A stretch of 64,000 nucleotides of DNA, taken from the NCBI RefSeq assembly GCF_014202075.1, contig NZ_JACHFZ010000005.1, positions 62,001 to 126,000 of the forward strand, written 5' to 3'. The translations under genes were made by a program, and so were the position numbers. Positions 42,992-51,383 of the stretch are shown here, in pieces. This DNA is from Brevundimonas basaltis. Its GTDB lineage: Bacteria > Pseudomonadota > Alphaproteobacteria > Caulobacterales > Caulobacteraceae. The notes under the pieces are model-generated. The model ran no database searches. It had not been told where the DNA came from and worked only from the letters and a program-made list of their open reading frames with translations. Numbering within the stretch: the first letter of the stretch is position 1; every line of letters starts with the position of its first letter.

Positions 42992-44194
42992 ATGCAGTTC
43001 GACGAGGCTAGAGCGCCGCGGACGGAAGCACCCTCATCATACGTTGTGGGGGTCATGACGATGGAAGTCGAGGGGCGGGACTCCGGGCAGTTCAATCGCA
43101 CCGTGGCCTGCGCTGTGGCTACTCTCGGAGAGATGTTCGCGGACGCGCCACGCCTGCGCACGCAGGCCTTTGCGTTTTCCGGCCCCCATCTGACTCCAGG
43201 GGCTGGCAACTATCAGCCGCTGGATTTCCTGGAGATCGGGCTCGCCGAGAAGCTGGAGCGTGATCTGCCGTTCCTGCTGATCGTCACCGAGGTCGACCTC
43301 GCCTCATCCTCGCTCGCCTACACCCTGGCGCTGCCGAGCCAGTTGACGAACGTCGCCATCATCTCGACGCGTCGCCTCGCTCCTGAGTTCTGGGGAGATG
43401 CGGCCGACGCCCGGAAGACCGCGGATCGTCTGGCGACGCTGATGCTCCATTGTTTTGGTCATCTCGTCGCCTTGCGCCACGATCACGACCCCGCCAACGT
43501 GATGTATCCGCTGGAGCGGGTCGAGGATCTCGACCGCATGGGACGCCTGACCCCGGCGCAGCTGGAGCGGGTCGTCCGGGTCCTGCCGCATGAGGCCAAC
43601 GAGCGCTCGACGCGGGACGGCAAGGCGGGTTTTGTCTTCAGTACACTCGCGCGCGACGCCGGCGCCATTACCCGCGCCGTCGGCAGAGCCAATCCATTCC
43701 GGCTCATCACCCGCATGCCCACCATGCTGGCGGCCGCCCTCTCCGTCATGATCGTGTTGCTGTTCAGCGCCGAGACATGGGACGTCGCCTATGCCGTGAC
43801 GGTCACCCAGATCGCTCTGTTCTCGATCGGCTGCCTGGCGGCGGCGACCTTCGTCCTGTACCGCGCCTTTGCGTTCAAGACCCTGATGAGCCGCGACCGG
43901 CGGATCACGGAATCGGGCGTCGTCACGATAGCGGCGACCTTCCTGTCGCTTCTGCTCACCCTGATCGTCATGTTCTCCTTCTTCGGCGCGCTCAGCTACA
44001 TGGCCGTCATCACGGTGTTCCCGGTCGGGCTTATGGAAACCTGGCCGGGAACAGGGGAGGCCACGGCGGTGCTCGATCACCTCAAGCTCAGCCTGTTCCT
44101 CGCAGGCATGGGGGTGCTTGCTGGGTCGCTGGGCGGACGGTCCGACAGCCGGGATATGGTGCGAGGCGTCCTGTTCGTCTTTGAGGAGACCTGA
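42992..44194 (+). CDS. Archaemetzincin-like membrane protein lacking the catalytic Glu
   Basis: The 400 residues split into a soluble domain (about 1-215) and four membrane helices (about 235-257, 262-282, 305-330, 365-385). The soluble part resembles archaemetzincin proteases: LTNVAIISTRRLAPEF followed by a metal motif H153-CFG-H157-LVALR-H163, and a Met-turn VMYP with Met171 eight residues after the third His, as in that family. The catalytic HE pair is HC here, and the usual Gly is Ala160, so zinc may be bound without normal protease activity. GGAG lies upstream of the ATG at 42992. A pseudo-protease or altered hydrolase is possible. No full-length family is recognised. Confidence 0.65.
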   Translation: MQFDEARAPRTEAPSSYVVGVMTMEVEGRDSGQFNRTVACAVATLGEMFADAPRLRTQAFAFSGPHLTPGAGNYQPLDFLEIGLAEKLERDLPFLLIVTEVDLASSSLAYTLALPSQLTNVAIISTRRLAPEFWGDAADARKTADRLATLMLHCFGHLVALRHDHDPANVMYPLERVEDLDRMGRLTPAQLERVVRVLPHEANERSTRDGKAGFVFSTLARDAGAITRAVGRANPFRLITRMPTMLAAALSVMIVLLFSAETWDVAYAVTVTQIALFSIGCLAAATFVLYRAFAFKTLMSRDRRITESGVVTIAATFLSLLLTLIVMFSFFGALSYMAVITVFPVGLMETWPGTGEATAVLDHLKLSLFLAGMGVLAGSLGGRSDSRDMVRGVLFVFEET

Positions 44195-44219
44195 TCGGGG
44201 GACCTGCGACGCCCTGCAA

Positions 44220-44236
44220 GATCGGCGTTGCCGATC
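44220..44236 (+). terminator. Hairpin downstream of archaemetzincin-like gene
   Basis: GATCGGC (44220-44226) and GCCGATC (44230-44236) form a perfect 7-bp stem with a 3-nt loop, 25 nt after the stop codon. There is no T run, so intrinsic termination is uncertain. Confidence 0.35.
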
Positions 44237-44344
44237 CTGCCCCGCTATCAGGGACAGGCTGGTCGTCTCCTAGCTTGGGGACGGTGCGATAATGTCGGGG
44301 TGTTTCCCGGGTTACAGCGACCCGGCAGTTATCCAGGAAGAAAA

Positions 44345-44434
<90 letters not shown>

Positions 44435-44543
44435 GCGGGGCCGTAGGACGCTTGGTCGAGCGAGCGGCTTCTCTAATGGGGCGCGGGCCGGGCCGCAAGC
44501 CCTCGCCTGGCCTTCTTTCGGCCCTCGTCCGGGGACGGGTCGC

Positions 44544-45485
44544 TCAGCGCTGGGCGGGCAGGGGGAGGCCGAGCGTGTCGGCGCCGGAGATGTCAGTGTC
44601 GGCGGTGCGGAACAGTTCGGCCGGGCGCCCTCCGGTGGCGGCGGACAGTCGGCCGGTCGGCTCGACCAGGCCGGTGCGTTCGACGCCGCGGCGGAAATTC
44701 TGTTTGTGCAGCGACAGGCCGGCGACGGCCTCGGCCGCGGCCTGTAGCTCGGACAGGGTGAAGGTCGCGGGCATCAGGTCGAACAGCACCGGCCGGTATT
44801 TCAGCTTGCTGCGCAGCCGGCCGAGGCCGGTGGCCAGGATGCGGCGGTGGTCCGAGGCCATGGCCCGACCCGGCGCGCCCGACGGGATCGCCCGGTCGCG
44901 GTCGCGGGCCGCCTCGGCGACCAGTCCGGCCTCGTAGAGCAGCTCGTACCGCTCCAGCACCCGGCCCTCATTCCAGCGGTGGGAGGGCGAGGGGGCGAAC
45001 AGGGTGTCGACCCGACTCCGGCGGCGAAGGTCGGCTCCGGCCCAGGCCGTCAAACCTTCGAGCAGGGGCGCCAGACAGGCCGGGGCCCCGTCGCGGCGAT
45101 CCTCCCACGGGAAGATGTCCAGCACCGGCGTCCAGCGCGCTTCCGCCAGCGGCGCGTCGGCGGCGTCGGCGGTCAGGGCCAGATAGCCGACCGAGACCTC
45201 GCGTCGCCGCTCCGGCCCGGGGGTGGCGCGCGGACTGGCCCGGCCGAGGTCGCCGAAGGTGTAGAGTTGTTCGACGAAGCCGAGTCGAAAGCCGGTCTGG
45301 GCGGTCACGAAGGCGCGGAGGGCCAGTTCGAAGGTGCGGTCGCGGGCCGGATCGAAGGGCCCGAACGGGAGGGCCAGGGCCCTATCATCCCCAGGGGTGG
45401 TCAGGACGCAGGCCATGCGGTCGCGGAGCGCGATGACTACGGCCGAGAGACCGATGCGCACGCCCTGTTCCGCCGGCCCAGCCAT
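44544..45485 (-). CDS. NrtR-like regulator (degenerate NUDIX plus winged helix)
   Basis: The 313 residues combine an N-terminal NUDIX fold (about 5-145) with a C-terminal winged-helix region (about 215-290, ILATGLGRLRSKLKYRPVLFDLMPATFTLSEL), the architecture of NrtR-type repressors that sense ADP-ribose and control NAD metabolism. The NUDIX box should read GX5EX7REUXEEXGU, but the helix here is ELALRAFVTAQTGF, with the REUXEE acidic residues lost, so it is probably a ligand sensor, not a hydrolase. ATG at 45485 is 2 nt after the HD hydrolase stop, so the two form an operon. Target genes and ligand are unknown. Confidence 0.8.
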   Translation of the reverse strand: MAGPAEQGVRIGLSAVVIALRDRMACVLTTPGDDRALALPFGPFDPARDRTFELALRAFVTAQTGFRLGFVEQLYTFGDLGRASPRATPGPERRREVSVGYLALTADAADAPLAEARWTPVLDIFPWEDRRDGAPACLAPLLEGLTAWAGADLRRRSRVDTLFAPSPSHRWNEGRVLERYELLYEAGLVAEAARDRDRAIPSGAPGRAMASDHRRILATGLGRLRSKLKYRPVLFDLMPATFTLSELQAAAEAVAGLSLHKQNFRRGVERTGLVEPTGRLSAATGGRPAELFRTADTDISGADTLGLPLPAQR

Positions 45486-45487
45486 GC

Positions 45488-46171
45488 CTACTCCGTATGC
45501 CACGCGTCGGGCGCGGGGACGAGGCCGACCGCCTCGGCCAACACCCTGTACCGTTCCAGATAGCGTTGCTGGGCGACCGGGGCGGGCAGGGGGTCGATGA
45601 CGAGGTCGTACCCGGCCGGCGGCTTGCCGAAGAAGCCGAGGGCCTCGGTCCGGGTGAAGCCCGCCAACTGGGTCGCCTCGAAGAATGCGCAGGCCTTGTC
45701 GGCCTCCTTGATCAGCTTCTTTATCTCCACGGGCGTCTTGGCGGGCAGGCCGAAGCGGATATGGATGGCGTGCTCCAGACGCGCTTCGAAATCCTTGTAG
45801 CTGACGCCGAGCGCCGCCTTGAACGGTGAGATCATGTCGCCAATGACGTATTCAGACGCGTCGTGAAGCAGGGCCGCGAGCCGCCATTTCGGCTCCAGTC
45901 CCGGCCGGATGTGGGCGGCGATCTCCTCGACCACGCAGCTGTGCTGGGCCACCGAGAAGGCATGTCCGCCGATGGTCTGGCCGTTCCAGCGCGCGACGCG
46001 GGCGAGCCCGTGCGCGATGTCCTCGACCTCGATGTCGAACGGGGACGGGTCGAGCAGGTCGAGCCGGCGGCCCGACAGCATCCGTTGCCAGGCGCGAGGC
46101 GCTTTCTTCGACGTCGATCGGGCGGTGGCGGCCAAGGCGTTATCCTGCGAGTGGCAGGTCAGGTGACGCAT
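45488..46171 (-). CDS. HD-domain hydrolase, YfbR-like
   Basis: Metal-dependent phosphohydrolase of the HD superfamily, probably acting on nucleotides like E. coli YfbR (a 5'-deoxynucleotidase). The 227 residues show HAFSVAQHSCVVEEIAAH, the HD pair in LAALLHDASEYVIGD, and KEADKACAFFEATQLAGF near the end. The ATG at 46171 is the longest start; residues 1-30 are basic and poorly ordered, and an in-frame ATG at 46081 (MLSGRRLDLLDPSPF) could be the real one. It is followed by the NrtR-like gene, suggesting a nucleotide or NAD-related role. Confidence 0.82.
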   Translation of the reverse strand: MRHLTCHSQDNALAATARSTSKKAPRAWQRMLSGRRLDLLDPSPFDIEVEDIAHGLARVARWNGQTIGGHAFSVAQHSCVVEEIAAHIRPGLEPKWRLAALLHDASEYVIGDMISPFKAALGVSYKDFEARLEHAIHIRFGLPAKTPVEIKKLIKEADKACAFFEATQLAGFTRTEALGFFGKPPAGYDLVIDPLPAPVAQQRYLERYRVLAEAVGLVPAPDAWHTE

Positions 46172-46200
46172 CCCGGCGCGGCGATCAACCCTGTGGGTCG

Positions 46201-47016
46201 TTATTCGCCGACGTTGAGGGCCACGAGGTCCTTGGCATCCTCGAACACCCGGCCACGATCCCGGTCCCGCGCCCGCACCGTGGCCACGACGATCGGCCCG
46301 CCCGCGGGCCCGCGGGCTTCGTAACCGACCAGCCGCCAGCCCGCCTCGGACGGCCGGTTGTCGGTCAGGACCCAGCTTGCCCGCGTCGCGCCGCCGCCGG
46401 CCCAGGTTCGCACTTCGGCGGCGTCCTGGTTGGCCTGGACGCTGACGCTGTCGCCGCCGTCGGCGCTTTGGATGTCGACGCGGCCGTCACCGTCAGTGGC
46501 GTCGATATGGAAACCGCCGATGCGCACGCTGGCCTCGTCGCCTTTCGACTCGATGTGCAGGCCGGGAAGCCGGACCGTGGCGTCGTCGCCATCGGCCTGT
46601 ATATCGACTCCGGGCGCCCTCACCGAGGCCCGGTCGCCGGAAGGCGGACCGGCCTCGGTCAAAGCGCCCCCGGTCTTCAGCTGCGCAACCGCCTGGGGCA
46701 TGGCCGCGGACAACCGGTCCTCAAAGGCCTTCAGGACTTCGCCGGGTTCGGCCCCGTGCAGCTTGACCAGGTGGAGGTTGACTTCGGCCCCGCGCGGCCC
46801 GGCGTATGTGCAGACGGCGCCGCCTTCGACCGCGGTCCCCTTACGGGTCAGCGAACCCATGGTCTGCGGACAGAGCAGGGTCTCTACGACCTTCAGCGCA
46901 CCCTTGGCGTCCGGCTTTTCCGTATCCGTCGCCGAGATGCGCACGGTGTCGCCGTCGCACGCCGCGGTCAGCGCCGCGAGGCACAGGGCAGGAACCAGAA
47001 GGAAACGCGTGGGCAT
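46201..47016 (-). CDS. Lipoprotein with short beta-strand repeats
   Basis: Function not recognised. The 271 residues carry a lipoprotein signal (LAALTAAC), a small domain with one Cys pair candidate (LLCPQTMGS and AVCTYAGPRG), and then three to four repeats of about 16 residues: ASVRAPGVDIQADGDD, ATVRLPGLHIESKGDE, ASVRIGGFHIDATDGD and GRVDIQSADGGD, a pattern that would stack as a beta-helix like DUF4097 proteins. The C-terminal part (ASWVLTDNRPSEAGWRLVGYEARG) looks globular. The ATG at 47016 gives the signal peptide. It stands alone between the HD and MoxR genes. Confidence 0.75.
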   Translation of the reverse strand: MPTRFLLVPALCLAALTAACDGDTVRISATDTEKPDAKGALKVVETLLCPQTMGSLTRKGTAVEGGAVCTYAGPRGAEVNLHLVKLHGAEPGEVLKAFEDRLSAAMPQAVAQLKTGGALTEAGPPSGDRASVRAPGVDIQADGDDATVRLPGLHIESKGDEASVRIGGFHIDATDGDGRVDIQSADGGDSVSVQANQDAAEVRTWAGGGATRASWVLTDNRPSEAGWRLVGYEARGPAGGPIVVATVRARDRDRGRVFEDAKDLVALNVGE

Positions 47017-47112
47017 GGTGTCGGTCCTTGTGGCCCTCATCCTGCGCTCCAACCCTCGGGAATCCAGTGAAATCGCGGTAATCGGAATGACGAAACCTGT
47101 TCATTGCTGTGT

Positions 47113-47985
47113 TCAGACGCCCGGCCGCGCGCCCTCGCGGCGGCTCAGGAAGGCCAGCCGCTCGAACAGGTGGACATCCTGTTCGTTCTTGAGCAGCGCG
47201 CCGTGCAGGGGCGGGATCAGCCGGTTCGGCGAGGTTTCGCGCAGGGCCGCGGGATCGACGTCGTCGACCAGCAGCAGCTTCAGCCAGTCAAGCAGTTCCG
47301 AGGTAGACGGCTTTTTCTTCAGGCCCGGCGTGTCGCGGATCTCGTAGAAGGTCTTGAGCGCTTCCGAGACGAGGCGCGGCTTTATCCCGGGAAAGTGGAC
47401 CTCGACGATAGCCTTCATCGTCTCGTCGTCCGGGAAGCGGATGTAGTGGAAGAAGCAGCGGCGCAGGAAGGCGTCCGGCAACTCCTTCTCGTTGTTCGAG
47501 GTGATGATCACGATCGGGCGCACAGCGGCGCGGATGGTCTCGCCCGTCTCCTGGACGAAGAACTCCATCCGGTCGAGTTCCTGCAGCAGGTCGTTGGGGA
47601 ATTCGATATCGGCCTTGTCGATCTCGTCAATCAGCAGCACGGGCCGGGCGGGAGCGGTGAAGGCCTCCCACAGCTTGCCGGGTTTGAGGTAGTTGCGCAC
47701 GTCGTGGACGCGCTCCTCACCCAACTGGCTGTCGCGCAGGCGCGAGACGGCGTCGTACTCGTACAGGCCATTGTGGGCCTTGGTCGTGGATTTGACGTGC
47801 CAGGTGATCAGCGGCGCGTTCAGGGCGCGGGCGATCTCATAGGCCAGCACGGTCTTGCCGGTGCCTGGCTCGCCCTTGATCAGCAGCGGACGCTCCAGCG
47901 CGACGGCGGCGTTGACGGCGATCTTCAGGTCGTCGGTGGCGATATAATCCGAGGTTCCCTCGAACCGGTCGCTCTGGCGAGTCAT
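47113..47985 (-). CDS. MoxR-family AAA+ ATPase
   Basis: Chaperone-type ATPase that matures or activates partner proteins, usually with a VWA-domain protein. The 290 residues contain Walker A GEPGTGKT, Walker B VLLIDEIDKAD, sensor 1 VIITSNNEKELPDAFLRRCFF and the Arg finger region, plus the family loop RNYLKPGKLWEAF. No VWA gene is next to it in this window; its neighbours are a lipoprotein and flagellin. The TTG/ATG start is the ATG at 47985 (MTRQSDRFEG). Confidence 0.92.
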   Translation of the reverse strand: MTRQSDRFEGTSDYIATDDLKIAVNAAVALERPLLIKGEPGTGKTVLAYEIARALNAPLITWHVKSTTKAHNGLYEYDAVSRLRDSQLGEERVHDVRNYLKPGKLWEAFTAPARPVLLIDEIDKADIEFPNDLLQELDRMEFFVQETGETIRAAVRPIVIITSNNEKELPDAFLRRCFFHYIRFPDDETMKAIVEVHFPGIKPRLVSEALKTFYEIRDTPGLKKKPSTSELLDWLKLLLVDDVDPAALRETSPNRLIPPLHGALLKNEQDVHLFERLAFLSRREGARPGV

Positions 47986-48182
47986 GAACGGGCTCCGATG
48001 ATGTCCGGACAGGGGTAGCGAAGGCGTGCGGGGTTAACAACGATCATGTGGGGTCCCGGGCAACGCGGCGAACCCGGAAAAGATCGGCGCCCCCGCCCGC
48101 CCGGGCGGACATTTCTGCCGGGTCTCCGGTGGTCTGCCCCGGAAAATGACCAAACCGATCAAAGGGTTGAAGGGGCGTGGTC

Positions 48183-48197
48183 CGGCCCGATCCTTGC
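48183..48197 (+). promoter_or_regulatory. Candidate sigma-54 promoter for flagellin
   Basis: CGGCCCG-ATCC-TTGC fits the sigma-54 pattern TGGCACG-N4-TTGC, with GG at 48184-48185 and GC at 48196-48197 exactly 10 nt apart. Flagellin and other late flagellar genes use sigma-54 in Caulobacter. Two bases of the -24 box differ from consensus. The leader would be about 60 nt. Confidence 0.45.
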
Positions 48198-48271
48198 GTA
48201 GCCGTGCGCGAACCAGAACCGGTTCCGCGGCCAGAAGGCCGGTCTCCCCGACCAGAATGGAAGGATATCCG

Positions 48272-49102
48272 ATGGTTATGTCGGTCAACACCAACGTGGG
48301 CGCTCAAATCGCGCTCCAGAACCTCAACGCGACCAACGCCCAACTGGCGACGACGCAGAACCGGATCAACACCGGCAAGTCTGTGTCGAGCGCCAAGGAC
48401 AACGGGGCCATCTGGGCGATCGCTCAAGGCCAACGAGCCGAAATCGGGGCGCTGAACGCGGTGAAACAGTCTCTCGATCGTGGCGTCGCCGCGGTCGATG
48501 TGGCGCTTGCGGCTGGCGAGACGGTCTCTGACCTCTTGCTGCAGATGAAGGAGAAGGCACTGGCGGCGACCGACGCGTCGCTCACGACCTCGGCTCGTGC
48601 AGCCCTCAATGAGGACTTCAAGGCCCTCCGCGATCAGATCGCCTCGGTAACCACCAACGCCGAATTCAACGGGATCAACCTGCTGAAGACCGGCGCCACC
48701 GGATTCCAGGCCCTGGCCAATGCGCAGGGTACGTCCACCTTGACGGTCGGTGCGGAAGTCATGGCTCTGGGCAGCACGACGGTATCCGTCGCCACCACGC
48801 AGTCGATCGACACCCTGACCAAGGCGACGGCCTCGCTTACGGCCGTCACCAATTCCATCGATGCGGTTTCGGGCGCGCTTGCGCGGCTCGGCACCAAGTC
48901 GAAGGCGCTCTCGACCCACATCACGTTCGTCGGCAAGCTGTCGGACGCGCTGGAATCGGGAGTGGGCAACCTGGTCGACGCCGATCTGGCGAAGGAAAGC
49001 GCCAAGCTCCAGGCCCTGCAGACGAAGCAGCAACTGGGGGTTCAGGCGTTGGGCATCGCCAACCAGACTCCGCAGCTCGTTCTGTCGCTGTTCCGCAACT
49101 GA
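48272..49102 (+). CDS. Flagellin
   Basis: Main filament protein of the flagellum, exported through the flagellar type III system without a signal peptide. The 276 residues match short alphaproteobacterial flagellins: N-terminal SVNTNVGAQIALQNLNATNAQL with NRINTGKSVSSAKDN, a small central region (about 130-200), and C-terminal NLVDADLAKESAKLQALQTKQQLGVQALGIANQ, ending LVLSLFRN. ATG at 48272 has AAGGA 6 nt upstream; a second ATG two codons later is possible. Corresponds to the fljK/fljL-type genes of Caulobacter. Confidence 0.95.
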   Translation: MVMSVNTNVGAQIALQNLNATNAQLATTQNRINTGKSVSSAKDNGAIWAIAQGQRAEIGALNAVKQSLDRGVAAVDVALAAGETVSDLLLQMKEKALAATDASLTTSARAALNEDFKALRDQIASVTTNAEFNGINLLKTGATGFQALANAQGTSTLTVGAEVMALGSTTVSVATTQSIDTLTKATASLTAVTNSIDAVSGALARLGTKSKALSTHITFVGKLSDALESGVGNLVDADLAKESAKLQALQTKQQLGVQALGIANQTPQLVLSLFRN

Positions 49103-49119
49103 TTGTTTCCGGTTCTCGC

Positions 49120-49149
49120 AGGCGCCGGAGGGTTTGCCCTCCGGCGCCT
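49120..49149 (+). terminator. Strong hairpin terminator after flagellin
   Basis: A perfect 13-bp stem (49120-49132 with 49137-49149) with a TTTG loop begins 17 nt after the flagellin stop. The following sequence has only a short T stretch, but the stem is very stable. The convergent exoD gene ends 8 nt beyond, so it may serve both. Confidence 0.75.
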
Positions 49150-49157
49150 CGTGCGTT

Positions 49158-49841
49158 TCAGGCCCCGAACAAGCCGGTTAGCCACGCCCACGCGTTGGCG
49201 GGAAGGCTCTGGGCCCACTCCCAGACCGGCAGCAGGTAGGGCGACACCCACTGCCAGGCCAGCCAGATGATCAGTCCCGCGAGGCAGAGCAGACCGACGG
49301 CGCACCAGGCGATCAGGATGGCCAGGCCGTCGCGCTGCATCAGGCCGAAGCCGAAAGTCGAGATAATCAGGGCCGGGATCAGATTGCCCCCCCAGATCGG
49401 CAGCACGAGAATGATGGCAAGCAGGAAGGTGACGATGCCGATCAGCACTTCCGATACTTCGCTGGTCATGATCGTCAGGCGTGGCTTCGACAGCCGTTCG
49501 ACCTTCGTCAACCGGGGCAGGACCGTATCCAGCCCGTTGCGGTAGGCCACCCTGTCAATCCAGCGGCGCAGCGCCCATCTGGGCAGCCACAATTGATCCT
49601 GCCGGGTCGCCAGCTGCAGACCCATCAGCAACAGCGGCGCGCCCAGAATGGTCGTCGTTCCGGGAATTATCCCGATGGCGATGTTCATCAGGCCGAAGAA
49701 CAGCATCAACGCCCCGAAGCCGCGCTCGCCGAACGCGTTCACCAGCTCGCCGAGGTAGAGCTTGGGGTCTTCCTTGGCTCCGATGTCCACCAGCACCTGC
49801 GAGAAGGGCCGTGTGTCGCTCTGATAGTCGTAGTCGGGCAT
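49158..49841 (-). CDS. exoD: ExoD family exopolysaccharide-related membrane protein
   Basis: Inner-membrane protein of the ExoD family, known in Sinorhizobium for effects on exopolysaccharide and alkaline tolerance; biochemistry unknown. The 227 residues have about five helices and the family patterns FGERGFGALMLFFGLMNI, PGTTTILGAPLLLMGLQLA and RDGLAILIAWCAVGL. It is convergent with flagellin. The ATG at 49841 gives the normal family length. Confidence 0.85.
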   Translation of the reverse strand: MPDYDYQSDTRPFSQVLVDIGAKEDPKLYLGELVNAFGERGFGALMLFFGLMNIAIGIIPGTTTILGAPLLLMGLQLATRQDQLWLPRWALRRWIDRVAYRNGLDTVLPRLTKVERLSKPRLTIMTSEVSEVLIGIVTFLLAIILVLPIWGGNLIPALIISTFGFGLMQRDGLAILIAWCAVGLLCLAGLIIWLAWQWVSPYLLPVWEWAQSLPANAWAWLTGLFGA

Positions 49842-49936
49842 GGGCGGCTGGCATACTCGCGCAACGGGTTTTCCGGTCTAGGCGTGACCGCGACGGCGCG
49901 CTACTTAACAAACGTCAATCGTTTGCGCCGGCGCCC

Positions 49937-50125
49937 TCAGGCTGCAGACGTGTGCTCCGGCTTGCCCTTGCGGCGGGTCCCCGCCATGTCTTCCAGTTCC
50001 TTCTCGCTCATCGAATCTTCCATCGATTTCGACGCGCCCTTCAGCTCGGATTTGGGCGTGTCGCCGCGTTTGGCCGACAAGGCTGCGCCGGCGGCCTTTT
50101 GCTGGGCTGCGGATTTGGTGGGCAT
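49937..50125 (-). CDS. DUF3008 small basic protein
   Basis: A 62-residue hydrophilic protein matching the DUF3008 pattern: MPTKSAAQQKAAGAALSAKRG, then SELKGASKSMEDSMSEKELEDMA and a basic TRRKGKPEH tail. Relatives are common in stress-responsive sets of Proteobacteria and have no known activity. GGAG stands before the ATG at 50125. It lies between exoD and ivd on the same strand, 95 nt from exoD. Confidence 0.85.
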   Translation of the reverse strand: MPTKSAAQQKAAGAALSAKRGDTPKSELKGASKSMEDSMSEKELEDMAGTRRKGKPEHTSAA

Positions 50126-50182
50126 GGCGGGTCTCCGTCTTCTCCGGCAAAGCAACCGAAGGCGAAGGCGGAAGTTCCAGGG

Positions 50183-51346
50183 TCAGCTGCCCAACAGTTC
50201 CCGCCCGATCAGGAAGCGGCGGATTTCGTTAGTGCCTGCGCCGATGTCGTACAGCTTGGCGTCGCGGACCAACCGCTCGACCGGCCACTCCTTGGTGTAG
50301 CCTGCGCCGCCGAGGGCCTGAACGGCCTCCAGCGATACCTTCACCGCGTTCTCGGAAGCCAGCAGGATTGCGCCCGCCGCGTCGTATCGCGTGGTCTTGC
50401 CGGCGTCACACGCCTTCGCCACGGCATAGACATAGGTGCGGGCCGAGTTAAGGGCCACGTACATGTCGGCGATCTTGGCCTGCATCAGCTGGAAGCTGCC
50501 GATGGCCTTGCCGAACTGCTTGCGTTCGCGGACGTAAGGCAGGACCACGTCCAACGCCGCCTGCATGATCCCCAGAGGGCCCGCTGAAAGCACGGCGCGC
50601 TCATAGTCCAGACCGCTCATCAACACGCCGGCGCCGCCGCCGACGGGACCCATGACGTTCTCTTCGGGGACCTCGCAGTCCTCGAACACCAGTTCGGCGG
50701 TGTCCGAGCCGCGCATGCCCATCTTGTCCAGCTTCTTCGAAACGCTGAAGCCCTTCATGCTCTTTTCGATCAGGAAGGCGGTGACGCCGCCATTGCCCTC
50801 GCCGGTGCGGGCATAGACCACCAGGGTGTCGGCCGAGGGAGCGTTGGTAATCCAGAATTTCGTGCCGTTCAGGACGTAGCGGTCGCCCTTCTTCACGGCC
50901 TGGGTGCGCATCGACATGACGTCAGAGCCGGATCCGGCCTCGGACATGGCCAGGGAGCCGACATGTTCGCCCGAAATCAGCTTGGGCAGATATTTGCGCT
51001 TCTGCTCGCCCGTGCCCCAGCGGCGAATCTGGTTGACGCACAGGTTGGAGTGGGCGCCGTAGCTGAGGCCGATCGAGGCCGAAGCTCGCGACACTTCTTC
51101 CATCGCCACCACATGCTCAAGATAGCCGAGGCCGAGGCCGCCGAACTCTTCCTCAACGGTGATGCCGTGCAGGCCCAGATCGCCCATCTCGGGCCACAGC
51201 TCGCGCCGAAACTGGTTTTTCTCGTCGATCTCGGCGGCCAACGGCGCCAAGCGATCGGCGGCCCAGCGTGCGGTAGTCTCGCGGATCATGTCGGCATTCT
51301 CGCCGAGGCCGAAATCCATGGATTGGGGTGCGTTGGGAATGCTCAT
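50183..51346 (-). CDS. ivd: Isovaleryl-CoA dehydrogenase
   Basis: FAD enzyme of leucine breakdown that oxidises isovaleryl-CoA to 3-methylcrotonyl-CoA. The 387 residues contain the acyl-CoA dehydrogenase blocks [19 protein letters not shown] and [54 protein letters not shown] and [35 protein letters not shown]. The catalytic Glu lies in [11 protein letters not shown], the position used by isovaleryl-CoA dehydrogenase rather than the usual C-terminal Glu, which here is Gly/Ala in YDIGAGT. The other leucine-pathway genes are not in the window. Confidence 0.92.
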   Translation of the reverse strand: MSIPNAPQSMDFGLGENADMIRETTARWAADRLAPLAAEIDEKNQFRRELWPEMGDLGLHGITVEEEFGGLGLGYLEHVVAMEEVSRASASIGLSYGAHSNLCVNQIRRWGTGEQKRKYLPKLISGEHVGSLAMSEAGSGSDVMSMRTQAVKKGDRYVLNGTKFWITNAPSADTLVVYARTGEGNGGVTAFLIEKSMKGFSVSKKLDKMGMRGSDTAELVFEDCEVPEENVMGPVGGGAGVLMSGLDYERAVLSAGPLGIMQAALDVVLPYVRERKQFGKAIGSFQLMQAKIADMYVALNSARTYVYAVAKACDAGKTTRYDAAGAILLASENAVKVSLEAVQALGGAGYTKEWPVERLVRDAKLYDIGAGTNEIRRFLIGRELLGS

Positions 51347-51383
51347 GGCGGCGGCGTAGCACCACGCCGCGCGCCTGGCAAAG

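Noticed and set aside
48150..48271. An extended N-terminus of flagellin (frame open from 48146)
   Set aside because: The extension is basic and not flagellin-like, and the ATG at 48272 has a good ribosome-binding site; the sigma-54 candidate lies within the extension.
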